Assembly: GCA_018881555.1 (NCBI GenBank)
Contig: JACAXG010000002.1
Coordinates: 20,163,183 to 20,227,182 of the forward strand
Source: Amblyornis subalaris
Taxonomy: Eukaryota > Chordata > Aves > Passeriformes > Ptilonorhynchidae
Length of the DNA stretch: 64,000 bases
Reading direction: 5' to 3'
Under the pieces are notes generated by a model. The model had not been told where the DNA came from. It saw only the letters and a list, made by a program, of their open reading frames with translations, and made no database searches. Position 1 is the stretch's first letter; every line of letters starts with the position of its first letter. A program made the translations under genes and the position numbers. Positions 1 to 14,250 of this stretch are shown here, piece after piece.

Positions 1-3000
1 AAGAGAGAGAGAGAGGAAAAAAAGACTATGCTGATGGTTTTTGCATTATAGGCCAACTTGGAAACTTTAATTATTGAAATGAAATATTGAAGTACATATG
101 GAGAAGCTTGGGAAAATGAAAATGAAGATGAGAGGAAACAGTCATGAAGAATTAATCATTCTGGCAATTTATATACACATATAACTTTTATTGTTGCCAA
201 CAGAAAATGACCAGGCAGTCAGCAACTCAAGTGGAGAATGAAGAATGGAAAGAGCAAAGAAAGGAAAGCTTAAAATGACACAATTGGAATGAATGCAAAT
301 ATGTGGTTTAAAAGCTTGTTTGGGAGAGGAATCAAAAGACTCAACATAGGATGCTCTCTGTGTGAAGAGAAAGACACTTCCACTCTGGAACTGAACAACG
401 AAATCTTGCAGGAAGTAAGTGAAACAAGTTCAGATGCCAGACTTTTTCTTTCTTCCATTCCTATTCCTAAGGTAAGAGGAAATAGCCAATAATTAGCATG
501 CAAGAGCCATGACTTACTGTGCTCAGGGAACTGTACAAAGCTGAGGCACATACATGAGAGGAGATGGCATAACAGAATACAAACCAAAGAACACAGTGAA
601 AAGCAAAATTCACAGTAAAAGGGTCCAGTGAATAAACGTCTAGCTCTGTCTTAATTACTTTACACTCATGAGGACAGACTTTGGGGCTAAGAGAGACTTG
701 AACAAGGGCTGATATATGAACTACACAAACCCAGATCCACAGATATTGTGACTCAGTGTTACTGAGATATTGGGACACTGACTCATACTTCAGCCCGGCT
801 GAACACAAGCCCAGTGCTTGTGTGAGCATTAATTTAATGCTAGCCTTTAGTAACAGAAACATTTCAATTTCACTCTGCAGTAGTCCAGTTGTTCACTCAG
901 GCAACTACATTCTCAAGCACCTGAATTGAATAAAATCAAAGTACCAGCCATTTCCTTTTGAACTGCTCTGAAGAGTAACTGTACAGGCAATTAACTATCC
1001 TTATATCCAGGGCTAAAAGCTGAAAAACTCAGATGTGTATTTTCTGTCATGTTCCCTTGCACTAAACCACTGAAATTTTTGCCTTTAAAGATTGTTGAAA
1101 AATTATTTCAAATCATTCGATATCCAAAGAAGATTATCTGCAGCTCCACTCCTAGTTCTGGTGAGACAGAAAAACTCATATGGACTATTTCTGATATATT
1201 AAGTTTTGTCAGTTGAGTTCTTAGACAGCCAAATATGGAAATGTCCTTCATGTTAGTCTAGCTTCTTTCCTCATGGGCTATAATTTCATAACCCCATATT
1301 GCTATTGATGATGGGGATATGCTTTTGTAAATTGATTCCCAGACCTTAGTGAGAGATGATAAGGCAGAAAGAAATGGGTCAGCTTCTCAGTAAATGAAAA
1401 ATAGTCCAATTTGCCTATTTTAGTTAAGTATCTGGCTCAAATAATGTAAAAGTCACACAGGGACTGAGACCAGAGCTGAGGTCTGAGGCTCAGGCTCAGA
1501 TGTCCATGTATTTAGATGATTCATTGACCAACACAGTTATATGATTTCCCCAGGCAAGGTGTCTAGGCAATCAGCCAGCATAGCCAAGTGTCTTAAACTC
1601 TAGACCACTGATTAACTACTCATTTACAGCTAGCTAGGTTGACAGTGATCTTGGACATGAGCACAGAATGAAGTTTAATTTCAGGCATACAGAGCTGTAG
1701 CAAGATGTCTAACTGTTCTTTTCCCATACCTTGTAAGTGAGCCAAAAATCTACTATTCCCTGTGGATGGGGTTGCTATGCTATTGTATGCTGTTCAACTC
1801 CATCTTGTTCTGTGATTATTACCTTAATACTTGAAGGCACCCAGCTGCTCTGTATGACAGCCATATCTGTAACTTCTCTTGTCTTCTCAAGGGAAGAAGG
1901 ACAGATAAGGTTATTTTGGTTTTGGGATGTGAGTTTACAGTAAACACAGAGGATAAAGGGAGAAGGAGGCTATTGAAAGCAGTTTTTAAGAGCCCTATTT
2001 TCCCCAGGGAATACATTCTCATCTCTGAGAAAACTTTTTTCTCTTGAAAAAGTGTATTTTACCATTGCGTTTGCACTTTTGAAAGAGTAAAAATCTACAT
2101 CTTATAATTTCAGTTAATTTTGATATGCCTTGGACCTCTTTAATGCTTAAAAGACAGCAATGTGCAATTTGAACTTGATTCAGTACCTTCTTTAAAGCCA
2201 GTATAAACAATATACGATGCAACTGATACTGCTTCTGAGTCTTGAGAAATGCACGCAGCATTCTGTATACTTAGCATTTCTGACAGTGACACAGCTTCAC
2301 TCCCAGATCTATCTTGCTTTTGCTAAGATGAAGAACCATAAAGACAGCTGGAAATGAAGTCATCATTTACAAAACTGCAGTATTAGTTGCATAAACAAAG
2401 AGTTTTGCTGAACATAAAAAACACTACAAAATATATGTGAATATGAGTTTTTCACCAAATGAGACTATAATGTGGCTACCTACTAGTTCTGCAGGACTTC
2501 ACATACTCCCCATCCCTCTGAACACCTGAAAGAAGGCAGAACATGACTGTTCAGAGCAAGTGTCTGGAATCCAGCTTCCTTCACTTGCTCACTCTCTCCG
2601 TCCGAATACCTCTCCTTCAGTGGGGCTGGCTGTAATTTGTTGTGTGCTGGTGACAAAAATAATAAAAATAGCAAAAATGGTTAAATTCCTCTCTACAATC
2701 TCTACAGGGCTGCCATGAGTTCAGTCTATGAACAGTATGTGTTCCCTGCACTATGCTGTGAATACAATATTCACCCTGTTCATGTGAACAATTGTTGCAG
2801 ATAAACAAGGTTTAAAGACTTACAAGCAAAGAGATCATGTCTGTCAACAACCCAGCTCTAGAAAGTATTTAAAAAACTCTCAAAGACTTTCTTACAAGAC
2901 CTTGTAAGCAAGCTTCCTACAGAAACCTTCTACAACTTAAATATAGCAAGTATATAAACAACAACAAAAAAACCCTAAAATCCAGATATTCAGTTAATGC

Positions 3001-6000
3001 TACATAATAATTGGCCAAAAATTTACTCTCCTTTCTTTCTTCCACCTCATAATGTGTTAAATGCTTTCTCCTATGCAACTAGCTGACTCTGAAGCATTTG
3101 CAAATAGAGAACTTTCTTAAATCACATAGGTTTAAAAAATATAAACTGGAAATTCTTGATAAATTTCATCAAGCTCAGACCCTAGTATTACTGTTTTACT
3201 GAAATATTTGCACCACAAATTAAAGCTTAAAAGTTGGAACATCTGCAAAAACAAACTGAACATTGTTTTTAGCTTTTCTTCTGAATCATTCTTTCATTAG
3301 CTTTCCAGTGAAGAACCTCGCTGGGAGTATAAGAAGGTATCTTTCTCTTTCCATCAAACTCTTTATGTTTGGTTATTTACTACCAGCTGTTCATGTTAAG
3401 AATTACAAAGATTCACAAGGATCTGTGAGTGTGCGGTAGGTAATAAATCTGCCAAAGATTATCAAGGTTTGTGTATTTTAACATACTGTGATGTGACCTT
3501 AATCTCTCTAAGCTTTAAGAAAAAGAAATTCTGTCTCTTTATAAAAGATCCATTATGTACATGAAGATAATGCTGTTTGCGATTTAATTCTCATGTCGAA
3601 CCTTATTTTTGCTGATGGATTCTTGGCATGGACTACAGAAAGGTCAAGCAGGAGATATGTCTTTGCATTGTAGAGTCAGACAAAACCAGGTATCTTCAAT
3701 GTTGCTGAACTGCTTCACAACATCTTGAGATTTCTTTTAAAGCTGAAATTTTAAAATGATAAATAATGATTTTAAAATGATAACTAGCACACGTAAATGA
3801 AAAGTATACTTTTCAAAATTAGTAACACTTGCCACAAGAAAAAATATTAGTGTTTGTTTGCATTATTGAAAGGTTACTCAGATATACATTATTTTGTTCT
3901 TTTCTGAGCCTAGGCTTAGTGCAATAGCAGAGGCTTTACTACCTTCATGTTTTAAAAAAAAATTATGTTAAATCTTAAATCCCTGCATAGCACTGAAGAA
4001 CAGGGTAAAAAAACCTTCAGGAGATGAAAAAGAAATGAGATATTTCTCCACAGTGTCTCCACAGGTTCCATACTGGAATTCACAGGTTCCATATAGTGTC
4101 TTTAAAAGTTTAAAGGCAAGTTTGTCCAAGTTTAGCCTTTAGAATGTGGCTTCACACTCTTTCATCTTCACTGTAAACGCTGGCTGTATCATACGGCTTT
4201 TGTCATGGCAGTTAATCTGCAGAAAACAGTTAGAAATTCACAATACTTTTACCAGAAATATGTTGTTCTGTTATTCCATATTATTAGATACAGATTCTTG
4301 TCTACACATGAACTAGCTCTTTTCCAAGTGCACAGTCAAATCCAGTCTGTGTCATATTATATGACAGAAACATCGTAGATATCTACACTGGACATGACAA
4401 AATGTGTCAATCCTTTTTTTTCTCCCTCTCTGTGAAGGAAATGAAAAATGGAACTTGCATCTCTGCATCTTCTTTATTCCTACCTCTTTATTTACATCTC
4501 CTGATCTTAAGTCAACAACTGTCAATTTCATTTTTAAACATTTACAAATGCACATTTATTTTGATAGTATTTTTGTGCAGTATTGAGCATTATTGCCCAG
4601 CTTATTGGAACGACAATAAATACTTATTTAAAAATTACTTCTATCTCTATTAGCTTATTAATAATGTATATCTAATATATCCTGTCTTTGAAATCTACTG
4701 AATTTGTTATGATATGTCTTTAATTAAGCTAAGAAATTCAAATGCAAACAGATATTTATCCTTTACTTATGGTTTTCTTTTGAAAAAAGGAAAAATATTT
4801 CTTGTCAGGGTACAGGGTAAAAATGGAAGCTTCTTATTTCTGGTATGGCTTGTCTTTTGCTGGTACTCAGCCACTGTCACTACAGAGACACCATAACAGT
4901 TTGATATCAGATTGTATTCTTTCATATAATATTTCAAGCATGAGCTGTATCCATTTCGTGGATAGAGGGCTTCTGCTTAAAATTCACAGTTTCAATATAA
5001 CAAAATCTTTTGTTTCAGTTATGGATCGAATTAGAAAAATAGTTTTCAGTTCCAGGTCTACGTGCTTCCAGAGATTGAGTTCAACCATCTTGTTCCCTTT
5101 CTTTTTATTTTTTCCTGCAGGCTTCCCCTTGCTTGAACACCTCCAGTTTCTTACCTCTGATTACTGCTGAGGATGACTCCTAGGTCAAAATTGGATGTAT
5201 TTCTCTTTGTTGTTTTGGTAGGACTATTCAGATAAAAACATGTGTTCTCCATTTTGCCAAGAAGTTTGAAGTTATATGGGAGACAATGTTAGAAGGAAAG
5301 TCAGGCCTTAGCTAAAGACTCATAATTCCTTCTACTTCTTGCTCAATTAGACACACCAATTTTGCATCTGATGACATGCAACTTGCATGCAGAAATCAGT
5401 AAGTAGATGGAATCTTACTCTTCTTCAAGCCTTTTCCTCATGGTGTAAATGACCCCTATATGTTATCAAGTACTATTTTTTCTGAATTACTCTCTAAAGA
5501 TGGATGAAATAAAGATAAAAGGGAAATATTCTCACACCACTGTTTAGATCCCACAAAATTACCCTTGAAGCAGAACTTGTAGATGAATATATCTCTTCAT
5601 ATTTCACCTCTGTGCACCTCTGTATTTTTTATTCCTGAAATTCAAAAGAATACCATATCTTTTGTCACTAAATATTTCTTGTGTTGTACATCTGGTTGGA
5701 CTTTTTTCTGTTGAACTCTCAGTGAACTACTTCACTGAAGCTGCCTAAAGCTGAGCAGAATTCAGAACTGAGTGCACCTTTAGTGCGCAGATCTTCTGCC
5801 TAATAGGATGGAAATAGATAGTAAAAGTAAAGACTATTCCACTATTTGGAAATAAGGGGAAGTTCATTTTGAGAGAGTTCAGTGTGTCTATTGCACGTAG
5901 AGTGAAAGAGATGTCTCAAGACAGACTTGAAAAAGACCCAGAGGAATAGTCAATGTCCAGAGTCAAAGGACTTAGGTGATGCTCTGCTCCGCAGAAATAC

Positions 6001-7933
6001 AGATGGTCAAATGGACATGGTCCTCAAGAGAGTTTCTGAGTCCAAAATCAGGTGTGTATGCTCTCTGAACAGAAAGAAAGCCAATAAGGCTGAACTAGTG
6101 TTCAGAATAGTCAGCACAAAGGGAGTTTTAATGCAGCCATACAAATTTTGATGAACGAGTTCTACAAGCATTTGTCTCAGGAATACTCTGACATACTGCT
6201 ATGAAACTGAAATTTAGATTTTGAGTCACTTTCTTATTTCATGTGTCTACGAGGTATTATTTCCTACTAAAATGGCAATAGTCTTCTTCTTATTCTTCGT
6301 AACAACAGTGAAAGTCTTTTTCCAGGGAGTGGGAGACCACATTTCCACAACTCCTTTGTCCACCAAAAGACTAAAGAAAGTCTTCAATATTCCTATTCTG
6401 AAGCCAGGCTTTACTTGCCAGCAGGGAATTTAGAATGGTCTCTAGTAGATCTTTAGGAAAAGTAAACTCCAGTTAATTTTTATAACTTGACAGGTCATTT
6501 TACTGTTTGTGAAAAGTGTGGTTCAATTGTTTCTATCAGTGAATGATAAGCAATTCTTCCCTCGCTTAGTCTGTAAGGAAATGTGTCAATTCAGTAACAT
6601 GAAGACTTCTGCACAACATTGAGCCACTAAAACTCCTGCAACAGCTGTTAATCTTTGTGCCTTAGCAGTTTCTTTAGTGAAGTAAAAAAGCATTTGAAAA
6701 CAGACAAAAGTGATGCAATTTAAGATCCCTATAAAATAATTGTTCTTTGCACACTGGCAGCTGATGTTTCTCATTGTTCATTGGTAAGAAATGGGGATTT
6801 TTGATAACACTTCTCTCATGCTAGCTTCAGCACTTGGGGTGTCTGTAACTTGCCCACTAATTCATGTTTGAATTCTTGTGTGAATATCCAGAAGAAATTG
6901 CAGAGAACCTCTTGGACAGTCTGCAGGCAATTGGTCCTGTTTCAAAATAATTGATTTTTGTAACAGATATCTATTACAGACTTAATCTTGACTTTTCACA
7001 ACCTCTTGTAAATCAGAAAGGATGCTGTTGCAACACTAAATGCATTTAGCTACTATGCTATTGTCATATTTTTACTTAACATTTGTAATCCAGTAGTCCT
7101 AGAGACACTGTGGAGATCTGAGTTGCACTAAACTAAACACTCTGCAAACAGAATTATGGTCTCTGCTGAAACAGTATGTAGTTAAAATACTTGTCTCCCA
7201 GGAGACACTGGAAAACTAAACTGAGTGAACTCAATGTGTGAAATCAAACCATGTTGGTTAAAATATACCAAGGCCTGCAGGTTCGCCCTTAGAAAAAAGT
7301 CTGCTTCTGCTGACTACCATTTTAATCCGGGAGGAGTTAATTGCAACATTTTCACGTGTTCCTTATATACTATCCAAATGAATGCGGGTGAATGCATTCA
7401 GCCAGAATCCCACCAAAAGACAAAGCAAGTCACTGTTCAGCTGGTGAGACTGCAAAACCTGAATTTGGAATGATATGTGGGAAGACTGTAATGAGAAATA
7501 AAGGAAAAAACCAGAGTCTTCTGCCTTTAGTATGTTGACTCTCCAGATTATTTTCTGGATGGGATCTTTGCACATGTATAACATATTTAGGATAATCTGG
7601 TACGGATTTACTGAAGGAGTCAGGGTGTGTGAGAGCCGCCCATTTGCAGCCCCCAGCAGGACAACCTACCCAGAGCTGCTGATCTTCTGTAGCTCCCAGA
7701 CAAACAGCCTCAGGGCATGCTCAGAGCATTTGTGCCTTCTCCGTATGGTTAAAATAAACCAGACTTATACAAAGTGCAGGTGATTAATGCTATGCTCACT
7801 ATGCAGTTCACATAAAATAAGGCCGGTGCATCCCGAAGGTGTTAGACTCGCAGAGCTGCAGAGTCTCATTTTCTTCCCAGATATCCTGAATGAAGTAGAG
7901 GAACCACATTAATGTGAATGTGGTTGCATCTCA
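1..7933. other. Unique AT-rich non-coding stretch
   Basis: No gene or recognisable interspersed repeat is seen here. The first 24 bases are a short GA/A-rich run. Open frames in the stretch are short, overlap on both strands and show no known protein motif. An exact 15-bp direct repeat sits at 3748-3762 and 3769-3783. No N bases occur here, unlike the rest of the window. Intron or intergenic DNA is the simplest reading. Confidence 0.6.
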
Positions 7934-8517
7934 GCATAGAACCCTGGGCTGCATTCAAAGCAGCGTGGCTAGGAGGGTGAGGGAGGGGATTCTGCCCTTC
8001 TGCTCTCGTGAGACTCGGAGCACTGCATCCAGCTCTGGAGCCACTAAGTTAAGAAGGACATGGAATGGTTGGAGCAAATCCAGAGGAGTTCATGAGAGGA
8101 CTGGAGCATCTCCCCTGTGAAGACAGGCTGAGTATGTTGTGGCTGGAGAAGGGAAAGTTACGTGGAGACCTCATAACAACCTTCCAATATCTGAAGGGAG
8201 CCTATAGGGAAGCCAGAGGCAGACTCTTTCTCAAAAATTGTAGTGATAGGACAAGGAGTAAAAGGTATAAATTGAAAGAGGGGAAATTTAGGTTAGATGC
8301 ACAGAAGAAATTGTTTACTGTGAGGATGGTGAGGCACAGGAACAGGTTGCCCAAAGAGGCTGTGGATACCCCAACCCTCATAGTGTTCAAAGCCATGTTG
8401 GATAAGGCCTTGAGCAACCTGGTTGAGTGGAAGGTGTTCCTGCCCGTGGCAGGGGGGGTTGGGACCAGATGATCTTTAACATTCATTCCAATCCTTTAAC
8501 ATTCCACGATTCTATGG
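7934..8517 (+). mobile_element. CR1 LINE, 5'-truncated 3' end
   Basis: This is a CR1 non-LTR retrotransposon fragment in forward orientation. The whole length follows the well-known avian CR1 3' region: the 'accctgggctgcattcaaag' start, the 'ctggagaagggaa' block, a 'gtgataggacaagg' block, a 'gaggcacaggaacagg' block, and a 3' end reading 'ccacgattctatggg'. It is truncated at the 5' side, as most CR1 copies are, so it has no reverse-transcriptase domain. The open frames of 68-135 codons inside it are chance frames of this region and not genes. Divergence and small indels suggest an old copy. Confidence 0.93.
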
Positions 8518-11500
8518 GTCCCCCATTGGTTGTGTTGTGTCTGTTCCTGTTAAATGTCTTTGCAAGAAGGTTTACCTTGTTCTGAGCTATCAAAACAGTC
8601 CTCCAAGTATCTTGATATCCTTGCAGAGTACTCTGTATGTTTTCAAATATTCAAATATGTTGTTCACACAGTAGGACCCCCAGCTGTCTAGATTTGTATG
8701 ACAATTTGTAGTGTAGTTGCCATGGGTGTGATAGATGTTTCGAATTGTAATTGTACTCAAGCAAGTAGAGTGCTTGAAAATATTACTTTTATGAGAAACT
8801 ATGATAAGCATGCATTAAAAAGTGGTCCAGAGTAATAAAAGGCATTAACAGATATGATATAATGAAGAGAAACAGAGCCTAATGAGGCACTTGCAGAATT
8901 CAGTGGAAGACTTTTGGCTCATTTCAGTGTGATGTGGAACAATCCCAAAATACAGATCAACACAGATAATTATTCCTGCATTTATTTCTTCTGGACAAAA
9001 ATAAAAAAAACAACAACAACAAAACCCAAAACAACCAACAGAACAACCAACCATGAACAAAAAAAGAGGAACGACAGGAGAAATCAAAGCCGCAGGAAAT
9101 CTCATAAAGGCACTAGATCCATGTTCAGACAGTCTTATCACTAAGTAACCATGTAACGCTGCATAAATACATCTGCTGGAATTTGCTGGATCTGGGGATG
9201 TGTGTTGGTTTGTATATGTACTGCAGAGTATTTTCTGCAATAGCCAAAGTGTTTCCCATCTGCAATCTATGAACTTTTCCCAGCTTTCATATCTCGGTTC
9301 ATAGAAGATCAAGACAGTAACACATCTTTTTTTTTCTTTTTGTCCATATTATGCTGAAGTTAATATTATACCACAGAGCTGCCTTCTAGCCTTAAAAAAT
9401 ACTGAAACACATTCAAAAGAACAAGATAGGAAATGACAGTTACTCAATTAGATATCACTGAGTTAGATACTGCTATGGACTGAGATCACTCTGCCTGGAT
9501 AACCTGAACATACCAGGCTGGAGCAGGATTTTTTAGGATTCATAAAGCTTAGGGCATGGTCAAGGCACCAAATACATATGCATGTCCAATATGTATGCAT
9601 TGACACATATACAAGGGCTTATTCCCACTTAATCAACAGCTGTAGTATGAGTTTCTCCCATGGCTTAAGTAGACTTCTCCTATTTTATGTCTAATAAGCC
9701 ATCTTCCTATGGCTTTTTCTCTTGTACCAAATTACCAAAGGGAATTATTGATTTCTGAATGCCTAGAAAAGAAGAAAAATGTGAAAAAAGAGATTTTGAA
9801 AAACATGAGAGTAATGTTCTAACTGGAGATACTTTTCAAGAGAAAAGATGTTGACAGCTTTATTAACTTCTATTATGGGAAAGAAATCAAATCCTTGTCA
9901 GTGTGCTATGAAATCATGTGCATGTTTCTGTTTCAATGACTGAGATTTTTAAAATCTTATGTTTGGAAGAAGTGAAGGCAGTGAGGAGCATTTTACATAT
10001 TTCCCTGAAACAAAGTTAATATCTAGTTATCATGTAAACAGTCGGCATGAAAAATTTCATTTGTTTGTCTGATATGTCTCTCTGACAATAATCTGGGTCC
10101 TAAACAAAATTTTATAGTCTCAAACCATCAGTTTATTGTATAGGTCAAAGATTAAAAGTACTCTTACATCAGTTTCAGCACTCTGTAATTTTATGTCTTA
10201 TATTACATGCATTATGGAAACCTAATTTCAAAGTAAAGACTGATGCTTTACAACTGGTAGTGAGTAATTATGGGAAAGCGTACGTGCACTGCGGCGTGAG
10301 GCGTCTGCCAAAGCAAAGTGGAAAAACCATAGTCCATCTGACTAAGAAAAATGTTAGGTTTTCCACCAAATCCACAATCATGTATCCAAACAGTTCACAG
10401 CTTCAGCCCAGCACTCTTCAAACACTCTTTCTTTCTGAGTATGATGAACTCATAGGCTAAAAGAAAAAATGTTAAATTAAAAAAGAAAAAAAAACCCCAC
10501 ACCTTTTAGGCAGAGACAAAGTGCTTCTATTTTATAACTTGAGAGTAACAGAGGAGTAGAACCGGATGCATGAAAATTATTAAATATTAAACAAAAGGGT
10601 GTCAGACAACTAGTGCACTGCTTATGGCTTACATAATTAACCCTATGCTCCAATAAGAATTGTACAATCAGACGTGCATTGTTATATGCATGAATAAAGA
10701 TTTCGGTGTGATGTAACTTTTTCATATGTTCAGAGAAGTTAAGCAGTTCATCAAAATATCACTCATCAGAGTAACTCCTGGCTAAAATTTGTACCACTCA
10801 GGAAAATTATTTTGTTCATATCTACCAAAGTGACAAAAATGCAAGGGCTTTGCAGGGTAAGAGAAAAGGCCATAGCAGTCAACTTTCCTTGTCTTTGAAC
10901 TTTCAGGTGGCTGAGGTGTACAGTATGTATATACCATTGAGATTGTATCCATAAAATAATTGCATACTTGTATGAACAGAGTCATACACTACCAGAGATT
11001 AAATATATTTAAAATTAAAATCATGATTTGAACATATATACTCTTAGTCCATAAAGAGGACAAGCATGTCAATCCAGGGATCAATTTATAAATGAAACTC
11101 TTTAAATACCTTGTAAAATTCTGTGGGAAAAGCCCTAAAACTTTGTGCATCTTTAAAATGGTTTTCATTCTACATGGTTTGCACAGCAGGTATCTTCCTG
11201 TTTAAGCATGACCTGATCTTCCCAGTGAAGTTGAAAGAAATCACAATCTACAGGCATTGCCTGGTTAAGAATCCAAACCGCTGGGAATCAGTTTCTCTTT
11301 GAGAAACTCTTACAGATTCCAGTCTGAATGCTGGAAAACTCATGCTTCAATTCAGATGAGTTGATGTGTCATGAACCCTGCTGAAGAGTCTGTCAGTTTT
11401 GAACTGTAATAGAAATGAGCACAAGGGAAGTTTTATCCGGAGTCATGGGGCTTTTATCACTTTCTATATATTCTGTCATTTGACTCATTTTAAGGACTAT

Positions 11501-14250
11501 CTGTTGATTGACATACACAGATGTACTCCTCTCCTCCATGTTTTTACACATCTTGTTCCAAGTTGGCATAATCATCCATTTTGTCCTGCAAAATTTGGTT
11601 TTCTTCTCGTGCTACAATAAAAGTGAAACAAAGAGAGAGTTTTCTAGCTTTCTCTTCCATTGGCTTGAAAGAATGACACTTTCCCACTTTTAGTCATTTC
11701 ACTTCTTCAAACTCTGGGTCACTCCAATAGGGTGAGTTTTGACCTTAGACTTCCATTTACACAATGAACCTTTTTGACTGACAATATTTTCCTTTGCAGC
11801 TGGAGTCTGTGTCCATGCCACCCTTAAAAAATATGCCTATTATTAGTGATTTAAGCATCAAGTTTATAACTGGTTTGTCATTTTTGGGGTGAATGGTTGC
11901 TGCTTGGGTATCATTGCTGACTTAGTCTCTTGATGGCATTTTTTTTTTATCCTCTTGTAATTGCAAATTCTGCAAGTGCCGAAATTTCTCAGAGAATTCC
12001 TATGTACATTGTATCTTTTCTAGAATACACAAACAACATGTAGCACTAGTAGGATCCCTTGTCTTTACTAGTTCATTAACATGAAATGGAGATTATGTTT
12101 CTAAATTACAACAGTTTATGTTTGTTACAGGTTTTTTAAGCACAGCCAAGTTGTTTATGGTGTTTCTACAAGTTTTTAGTAACTTTTCTTGACTAAGATG
12201 TGTTTTGCATTTAAAAACTCTTTAAAAGNTGCAATGTTTCATCATTTAACATTTTTTTCGTGTTACGTAGAGCTACTAGGATAAATTTTCCATGTTGCAA
12301 ACAGGGATTTGGCCACGTGTTCCTCATTATATTCAATGAGATTCAGATGGCTAACTCACTGCCTTGACTTTGAATATTTATATAGATGTGTACACTTACT
12401 GCTGTGTTTCACTGGAGCTGCTATTCTCTGAGGAACAAGAATGCTTATTTCTACCTGGAAATCTGCTAGCTCATACTGATTTTTTTCTGAAGAGCTTTTG
12501 AGGCAAATTTTGATCCACTAGTGATTTCACTGCACATGTGCCCTTCTTATTCACTCTTCACAAGTACTTCTCTAAGGAGGTTTATTTTCAGCATTTTGGG
12601 AATGAATACTCATTTTTCAAACAAATAACTTGCTAAAATAATAGTCACTCACATGTGTTAATAGTTATGGTCTTTTCAAAAAAAAGAGATATACAAATGC
12701 CACTGTGTGAGCCAGGAGATTAATCAAGAACCGTGAACAAAGAATTGTGGATTTTCACAAAGTTACCATCAAAGAACTTGTGGAGAAGTTTCTCTGCTGT
12801 TCGTGAACTTATGCAGCAGAATAATTATGAACATGAAGACTAATTATGCAGAAATGGAAAACAGAGCTATTTGCACCATAAAAAGTTCAGTCCTACATAG
12901 TTCTTGACCACCTTACTGTATGCCAGTACTGCATCCATTGAGGAGCTTCTTAGGCTGCTCTTTTCCTGCAATTCAAAGGAATCAGATTCATCCTGGAATA
13001 GAAAACCTCAGGCAAAGTCCACTGTAATGTTCATAGCTGTTATTGCACCAGTCTCTTGGCACCAGCAAAGGTTGCAGTCTCTCCTAACATGGAAGCCAAA
13101 ACCTAAAATATCCTTTTATTTCAGCTGTTCCCTTTCACAGACTGGTGCCTTAGTTCTTTTTGCTGCTGAACGATTCACAAACTGCCTTCTGCTACCTCTG
13201 CCAAGAAAGCTGTGACTGACAGGTGAAGTGCAGAAAATGTTCTGGGAGATAATAGTGTTAAATCTTTTTACATCTGCTCAGTAAAAATCAGTCAGNATTC
13301 TTCATTAGAGTGACTTCGTACTATTCAATGGATGCAAAGGTAATTCAAGAGTAAAAGTCACTGCATTTTATCATCTTAGGTAGTCAATAAAAATTGACTT
13401 CTCAAATTGACTTCAATGTACCTCAAATGTACATATCTGGATATGGGCCTGAAAATCTACCTTGACTCATTTGGTGAAAATGCACCTAATTTTTTTTTTA
13501 ATTTGCTTAGGTTTCACAAATTACAGCAAAGTCAACATGAATCATAAATACTTGGAACATGTAAATATCAGAAGACTTTCACTGAGATGTGATAGTATCT
13601 TACAGTGACCAGAGTGGAACTACAGACTCCCTGCTTTTCTTTTGAAATGATTGTGCCAGATTATACTGATACTGTTTGATATCTAAAAATATCCTTGTTT
13701 AAATTAAACAAAACCAAAACCAAAAAATCCCAAAAAACTTCCCACTCCCTAAGCTTAATCAGAAAATACAGAATACAGAAATACAGAAACATATGCAGAA
13801 AGCTCAGTGCCTGTGGCATTATAAATTAAATTATGGTCTGTCTCTTACTTTGTAACAATATCTTTGTAAGATAGGTCCTTTCTTTTCCTCCTACTTTCCA
13901 GGTGTCTAACTTCCTTGTTATGAGTAAGGCTTAGCTATGAGCCTGTTCCCTCTGTATCTTACGCCCCTCCAAGATGCTCACCCTGACCCTTCCAGCAGCA
14001 GCCAGGTCAAGGCACATGAGTAGCTCTGCTCTCAGCTGCTCACTTTCATGACCCCTGAACTGTATATACCATACAGAGTATTTACACAGCAAACTGAAAA
14101 CAAACACACTAAACAGTTTTGCCCTCTATGATAAGGTGCCTAAATATTTATTCAGGAGCTGAATGTACAAAAAGAACTAGTTTTAAGAATTAAAAATCCA
14201 AACACATTCACGAAAATCCCCCATGTGCTTCTAACCATTCTTGTTTGAGC
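8518..14250. other. Unique non-coding stretch
   Basis: No gene or clear transposon is seen. An A/C-rich low-complexity patch lies at about 8996-9052, and short poly-A/T runs occur near 10480-10500 and 13490. The first N bases of the window appear at 12229 and 13295. The open frames are scattered and overlap on both strands. Confidence 0.55.
8996..9052. repeat. A/C-rich low-complexity tract (CAA-type)
   Basis: A run of A with interspersed C, including three CAA units followed by degenerate CAAC-type spacing. It has no poly-A-tailed element attached that I can recognise. It accounts for the Lys/Thr-rich forward frame across it, which is not a gene. Confidence 0.7.

Noticed and set aside
289..476. 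Forward open frame ending at a good donor-like 'aag|gtaaga' near 471
   Set aside because: There is no acceptor or pyrimidine tract upstream before the in-frame stop, and no promoter sign. The peptide is not recognised. Donor-like sites of this quality are expected by chance.
8065..8472. 135-codon forward frame
   Set aside because: It lies entirely within a CR1 3' region and is read across repeat sequence, not a gene.
11678..11731. Short segment between 'cccacttttag' and 'ggtgagt'
   Set aside because: Too short and without coding features. It shows how often acceptor/donor pairs arise by chance in this sequence.
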